From the NCBI GenBank assembly GCA_016872875.1, contig VGYW01000332.1:1-9404 (forward strand): 9,404 bases of DNA, in the 5' to 3' direction. Source of the DNA: Planctomycetota bacterium (GTDB lineage Bacteria > Planctomycetota > PUPC01 > DSUN01). Shown here in pieces: positions 6,238 through 9,404 of the stretch (position 1 is the stretch's first letter; each line of letters begins with the position of its first letter). The notes under the pieces were generated by a model. That model saw only the letters and a list, made by a program, of their open reading frames with translations, had not been told where the DNA came from and made no database searches. Both the position numbers and the translations under genes were made by a program.

Positions 6238-6528
6238 CAATACACTGGGAACGTCCCAAGTTCTTGAGCCTCCCCGGGCGACGCTCTCCGCGCCGCGGGA
6301 ACGCAAAGGCAAACTCACGTCTGGGGGACCAGTCCCCCAGACCCCCTGGGATTTATCGCATTCGGCCACCGGCACGTCTCCTGGAGGCCAGCGCGGCCAT
6401 TTTCCTGTTGGGGTGCCGGTGGCCCGAAAGCGGAAAATCCTGGGGGTTCGGGGGCAAAGCCCCCGACGCACCGGCCGCAGGCACACCCACGATCTCAAGG
6501 ACTTGGGACGCTGTCAATACACTTGGGA
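6238..6528. repeat. Nested inverted-repeat, MITE-like element
   Basis: Outer arms 6250-6268 and 6494-6512 are inverted copies matching at 17 of 19 positions and enclose a 263-bp unit. Inside are, in order, the perfect palindrome CTGGGGGACCAGTCCCCCAG (6321-6340), a long imperfect hairpin (6341-6375 with 6413-6447) and the palindrome TCGGGGGC-AAA-GCCCCCGA (6448-6466). Just outside the arms, CAATACACT(T)GGGA occurs as a near-perfect direct repeat (6238-6250 and 6515-6528), which could be a duplicated target or a second repeat family. There is no transposase frame, so any movement would have depended on a protein supplied elsewhere. Confidence 0.6.
6341..6447. repeat. Long imperfect hairpin at the core of the 6238-6528 element
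   Basis: Bases 6341-6375 pair with 6413-6447: about 30 of 36 aligned positions match when the arms are compared with two small gaps, including a perfect 10-bp CCACCGGCAC/GTGCCGGTGG next to the 37-nt loop. If transcribed it would form a stable RNA stem on either strand. Confidence 0.7.
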
Positions 6529-6666
6529 GGATAGTCTTGTCCCGCGGCGCCGGGGCGCGTGGCGTCATCCTCCCGAGCGCACTGGAAGCCCTCCGGCCAA
6601 CGCCGTTCGGGCCAGGCTATTCGGGAGGGCGCTTCCGCCGACCACGCGGTGCCGCAAGAGAAGATA

Positions 6667-6680
6667 CGGGCTGAAGCCCG
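6667..6680. repeat. CGGGCTGAAGCCCG palindrome
   Basis: CGGGCT and AGCCCG form a 6-bp stem around GA, followed by CACTACG. It resembles a small palindromic repeat often seen between genes in planctomycete-like genomes. It lies 70 bp before the glycosidase start. Confidence 0.5.
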
Positions 6681-6735
6681 CACTACGAACGGCGAGCGAT
6701 GGGGAGAGGCACCGTTGCATGGCCGTGGCGGAAAT

Positions 6736-6740
6736 GGTGA
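6736..6740 (+). promoter_or_regulatory. Possible ribosome binding site of the glycosidase gene
   Basis: GGTGA, matching part of the AGGAGGTGAT anti-16S complement, lies 9 nt before ATG 6750. A GGGGG (6744-6748) is nearer but only one base from the ATG, too close to serve. The site is weak; the start is supported mainly by the signal peptide that follows it. Confidence 0.4.
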
Positions 6741-6749
6741 AATGGGGGC

Positions 6750-9146
6750 ATGACCCGCTTGGCACCCGCCGCAGCAATCCTCTTCATTCTGTTGCAGGCA
6801 GAGTCCATCGCGGGGGCGCCCGTGGCGCTCGATGCGGGGCACCGGGCGGTGATTGATGAACGCAGGGTGTGGCAGTTGGGGTGCGACGGGGGCACACTGC
6901 TGTCGCGGTGCGGGCTGAGGGTGTGGGGGAAGGAGGGGCTTCAGAATCAGGCGAGCGCGCGGGCCGTCGAGCCGCCGAGCGAAGGGCCGGCAGTCAGGGC
7001 GTTCCACGCGGAGCTCCGCGTGGGGAGCCGGCGGGTGGAGTTCTGGCAGACGCTGACGCCGGTGCCCAGCGGCCTGATGGTGCAATACGCCGTCGCGGCG
7101 GGGGAGCTTGACGATGGCGAGGAGGTGGCGGCGTGCTTCGAGCTGCCGCTGGGGACGTTTGCCGACGCGACGTTCGGCGTTGATGCAGACAAGCCGGTTG
7201 CAGTCCCCGCGCAGAAGGGGGCAGAGCCAAGACTGATCGAGAAGGGTGGCACCAGCCTTTCGGTGCAGCGCGATGGCGGCAGGATCGCGTTCCAGCGGCG
7301 GCCGGCAGGGAAGATCATCGTGCAGGATGGGCGGCACTGGGGGAACCCGTGGCTCGAGGTGCAGCTCTACGCCCGCCGCGCGGCGGGCGACCCGCCGGGG
7401 TGGAGGTCGGTGAGCTTCCTGGTGACAGTGGGTGCGGCGCCGCAGGGGCCGGTGATCGCGGCGGTGGTGCCGGGGAAGGCGGCGGTGGGCTGCGGCGAGC
7501 TCCACGAGGCCGAGGTCTCCTTCTGGGCGCCGTTCGAGAATCCCTACGATCCCGCGCAGGTGGCGGTGTGGGCGGAGACGGAGAAGGGGACAGCGTTTCC
7601 TGGCTTCTACACGCGGGACTACGTGCGGTCGCGGGAAGGGGACGCGGAGCGGCTCAGCCCAGTGGGCCACGGACGCTGGCGCGTGCGGCTGGCGGCCGCG
7701 GAGCCGGGGGCGTGGACGTATGTGGTGAAGGTGCGGACGCCTGGCGGCGCCGCGGAGTCGAAGCCACTCTCGTTCACCGCGGACGCGGGGCGCAGAGGCC
7801 CCGCCCACGGGCAGAGGTTCCTCCGCGCCCCGAAGACGCAAGGGCTCTACCTCGAGACATCCGACGGGCAGCCCTGCTTCCTCATCGGCCACAACTACTG
7901 CTGGCCGCCAGGGAAGGAGCGCACCTACGCGGCCGAGGCCGCCTTCGCGCGCATGGCCGCGGCCGGGATGAACGCCACGAGGCTCTGGCTGTGCAGTTGG
8001 GGGCTGCACATCGAGGGGGAGGAGCCTGACGACTATCGGCTGGACGACGCCTGGCGGCTCGACGCTGTGTTCCGGTCGGCGCGGGAGCGCGGGATTTACG
8101 TGCAGCTCTGCCTCGACAACTTCGCGGACTTCACGACGAAGAAGGGGGCGGAGCGGAACCCGTATCTCGCGGCCAACGGCGGCCCGTGCCAGACGCCCTC
8201 CCAGTTCTTCAGCAATCCGAAGGCCAGAGAGCAGTATCAGCGGCGGCTGAGGTATCTGGCCGCGCGCTACGCCCCGTTCACCAGCCTGCTGGCCTGGGAG
8301 CTCTTCAACGAGGTGTCGCACGCGGGCGACGGGCCGCGCGACGCGGCAGTCGTCGAGTGGGCGGGAAGCTCCGCCGCGCACCTCAAGAAGCTGGACCCCT
8401 ATGGGCACCCTGTGACCATAAGCGTGGGGCTGAGGTCGGATTGGGACGCGCTCTGGCGCTTGCCGCAGATAGACCTCGTGGAGGCCCACACCTACATCCC
8501 GCGCCCGACGGACGGCGCGACGCCGCAGGAGAGCGATTCGCCCACGCTCATCCTCGCCCAGCGCGACGCCCTCGAGGGCCACGGCAAGCCGGTCCTCGTG
8601 GCCGAGTTCGGCTTCCTGGGCACAAAGGAGTTCAACCCCCTCAACGAGGCGGACAAGACGGGCGTCCACCTGCACTCGGCATTGTGGGCCTCGGCCCTGG
8701 GCGGCTGCGCGGGCACCGCCATGCACTGGTGGTGGGACAGCTACCTGGCGGAGCACGACCTCTACTACCACTACGCGGCGCTGGCGGGCTTCCTGCGGGG
8801 CACCGAGCTGCCCGGCCCGCGTTGGGCGCCCGTGCGGAGCAAGGCGGGGAGCCAGCTCCGCGTGGTCGGCTACAAGGGCGCGGAGGCCGCGCTCCTCTGG
8901 ATTCAGCACGCGGCCAACACCTGGCACCGCAGGCTCATCGAGGGGCGGGACCCCGTCGCCATCGGGCGGGCCACCGTCGAGCTCCCCCGCCTCGCCGACG
9001 GACGCTACCGCGTCGAGTGGTGGGACACCTACACTGGCGCGCCCCTGACCCACACCAGCGAGCAGACGGCAGGCGGCACGCTCCTCCTCCGCGTGCCCGA
9101 CCGCGTGCCCGACGTTGCCTGCAAGGTGAGCAGGGTGGAAAAGTGA
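6750..9146 (+). CDS. Secreted DUF5060 / GH5-like glycoside hydrolase (798 aa)
   Basis: A signal peptide (about 1-22, cleavage near IAG/AP) marks it as exported. Residues about 25-250 are beta-rich and unrecognised. About 253-345 match the DUF5060 immunoglobulin-like pattern (FWAPFENPYDP, PGFYTRDY, PGAWTYVVKV). A TIM-barrel catalytic region follows (about 355-690): FLIGHNYCW (377-385), NATRLW with Arg411, WELFNEV with Glu521 as likely acid/base, HTY (580-582), Glu619 in LVAEFGF as likely nucleophile, and WWWD (660-663). A C-terminal beta-sandwich (about 700-798, with YRVEWWDTYTG) completes the layout. It probably hydrolyses a beta-linked polysaccharide or glycoside by a retaining mechanism; the substrate cannot be read from sequence. 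No domain looks broken. Codons in the first 350 residues are strikingly G-ending and later ones more C-ending, which may reflect domain fusion. Confidence 0.88.
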   Translation: MTRLAPAAAILFILLQAESIAGAPVALDAGHRAVIDERRVWQLGCDGGTLLSRCGLRVWGKEGLQNQASARAVEPPSEGPAVRAFHAELRVGSRRVEFWQTLTPVPSGLMVQYAVAAGELDDGEEVAACFELPLGTFADATFGVDADKPVAVPAQKGAEPRLIEKGGTSLSVQRDGGRIAFQRRPAGKIIVQDGRHWGNPWLEVQLYARRAAGDPPGWRSVSFLVTVGAAPQGPVIAAVVPGKAAVGCGELHEAEVSFWAPFENPYDPAQVAVWAETEKGTAFPGFYTRDYVRSREGDAERLSPVGHGRWRVRLAAAEPGAWTYVVKVRTPGGAAESKPLSFTADAGRRGPAHGQRFLRAPKTQGLYLETSDGQPCFLIGHNYCWPPGKERTYAAEAAFARMAAAGMNATRLWLCSWGLHIEGEEPDDYRLDDAWRLDAVFRSARERGIYVQLCLDNFADFTTKKGAERNPYLAANGGPCQTPSQFFSNPKAREQYQRRLRYLAARYAPFTSLLAWELFNEVSHAGDGPRDAAVVEWAGSSAAHLKKLDPYGHPVTISVGLRSDWDALWRLPQIDLVEAHTYIPRPTDGATPQESDSPTLILAQRDALEGHGKPVLVAEFGFLGTKEFNPLNEADKTGVHLHSALWASALGGCAGTAMHWWWDSYLAEHDLYYHYAALAGFLRGTELPGPRWAPVRSKAGSQLRVVGYKGAEAALLWIQHAANTWHRRLIEGRDPVAIGRATVELPRLADGRYRVEWWDTYTGAPLTHTSEQTAGGTLLLRVPDRVPDVACKVSRVEK

Positions 9147-9179
9147 GAGGGAGAGGGAAAGTGAAAGGGCTTGTCTCTC

Positions 9180-9195
9180 GGCTGCGGGAGCAGCC
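9180..9195. repeat. GGCTGC-GGGA-GCAGCC hairpin after the glycosidase gene
   Basis: A perfect 6-bp stem with a GGGA loop begins 33 bp after the stop codon. It is flanked by GTCTCT (9173-9178) and AGAGAC (9211-9216), which can form an outer stem. It has no T run, and may be a dispersed repeat or part of the 3' end of the transcript. Confidence 0.45.
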
Positions 9196-9217
9196 TACGG
9201 TCGCACCTGAAGAGACG

Positions 9218-9246
9218 GGGCGCCGGAGGGGGTGCCTCTGGCGCCC
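9218..9246. terminator. Strong hairpin between convergent genes
   Basis: GGGCGCCGGAGG (9218-9229) pairs with CCTCTGGCGCCC (9235-9246): 11 Watson-Crick pairs and one G-U wobble around a 5-nt loop. Its place between two converging genes fits a shared bidirectional terminator. Neither side carries a clear T run, so the intrinsic-terminator call is tentative. Confidence 0.4.
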
Positions 9247-9287
9247 TGTGAGGCGACAACCTGGCGGGGGTGTCGCGTTGGGTCTCT

Positions 9288-9404
9288 CTACCACTCGTCG
9301 CGCTCGGCCAGGCCAAGAGCGCAAACGTCCAGGCCGCTCGGAAGGGCGATCGAGTAGGCGGAACGGGTCGGCGTGGCCTCGTTACGGCGCCGGCACTTCT
9401 TGCA
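9288..9404 (-). CDS. 3' end of an unidentified minus-strand gene (partial, 38 codons)
   Basis: Reading leftward from the window edge, 38 sense codons end in TAG at 9290-9288. The segment encodes a CKKC pair directly at the edge, then RRRNEATPTRSAYSIALPSG and a tail ending LGLAERDEW. About 84% of third positions are G or C, as in the neighbouring genes, and the frame is uninterrupted to the edge, so I regard it as coding. The CxxC could be half of a zinc ribbon or rubredoxin-like knuckle, and Cys28 of the visible part is a further possible ligand. The start and most of the protein lie outside the window, so no function is assigned. It converges on the glycosidase gene. Confidence 0.5.
   Translation of the reverse strand, partial: CKKCRRRNEATPTRSAYSIALPSGLDVCALGLAERDEW

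Larger units (their letters stand above)
6191..6749. other. Intergenic region made mostly of repeats, no gene supported
   Basis: The 559 bp between the kinase and glycosidase genes hold a dispersed-type repeat (6211-6234), a nested inverted-repeat element (6238-6528), an 8-bp inverted repeat CCTCCCGA/TCGGGAGG (6569-6576 with 6621-6628) and a small palindrome (6667-6680). Open frames here (for example 6264-6674) run through the palindromes, lack recognisable protein sequence, and are not called. No convincing promoter for the downstream gene was found. Confidence 0.7.

Noticed and set aside
6264..6674. Small plus-strand open frames between the kinase and glycosidase genes
   Set aside because: They translate palindromic repeats, with no plausible start signal or protein-like composition.
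6707..6719. Second sigma54-like site (AGGCACCGTTGCA) before the glycosidase gene
   Set aside because: Only 7 nt separate GG and GC instead of the required 10, so it cannot work as a -24/-12 promoter.
6715..6743. TTGCAT, 17 nt, TGAAAT as a promoter of the glycosidase gene
   Set aside because: Matches are poor (3/6 and 4/6), and it would give an almost leaderless mRNA that excludes the ribosome binding site.
6495..9053. An 852-codon minus-strand open frame opposite the glycosidase gene
   Set aside because: It shows no recognisable domain and is Arg/Pro/His-rich, as expected of a shadow of a GC-rich gene. The plus strand has conserved catalytic motifs and a signal peptide.

Overview
The window looks like a chromosomal stretch of a high-GC bacterium, most likely a planctomycete or a relative known mainly from metagenomes. 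This is inferred from gene content: a zinc-ribbon Ser/Thr kinase with a long extracytoplasmic tail, a secreted prenyltransferase/squalene-cyclase-like repeat protein, a large secreted DUF5060/GH5-like glycosidase, and dense palindromic intergenic repeats. No rRNA, tRNA, CRISPR array, integrase or transposase was seen.

Layout: 1-305 is non-coding and packed with short hairpins. A sigma70-like promoter (356-383) precedes a six-helix membrane protein of unknown function (421-1200). The next gap holds a near-consensus sigma54 site (1286-1301) and an upstream palindrome, ahead of a secreted alpha/alpha-toroid repeat protein (1354-2460). A strong sigma70-like promoter (2512-2540) and Shine-Dalgarno sequence precede a 1197-residue protein (2597-6190): zinc ribbon, Hanks-type kinase, one membrane helix, linker, pectinesterase/beta-helix-like C-terminus. 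The gap 6191-6749 is made of several repeat families, including a nested inverted-repeat element of about 263 bp. A secreted glycoside hydrolase-like protein follows (6750-9146). At the right edge a convergent minus-strand gene enters the window (9288-9404, only its last 38 codons), separated by strong hairpins.

The genes are four codirectional and apparently separately transcribed units rather than one operon. Two of them encode predicted exported proteins and two predicted membrane proteins. A shared pathway cannot be shown from the sequence. The kinase could couple something sensed outside the membrane to phosphorylation inside, and the glycosidase fits polysaccharide breakdown.

The most striking observation is that the kinase gene has taken up several types of dispersed-looking repeat inside its reading frame. 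These are three identical 36-bp palindromic copies, one inverted relative, a run of 7-bp repeats and a C-rich repeat. All lie in linker regions outside the folded domains and none breaks the frame. The second is the sigma54-type promoter in front of the toroid protein gene.
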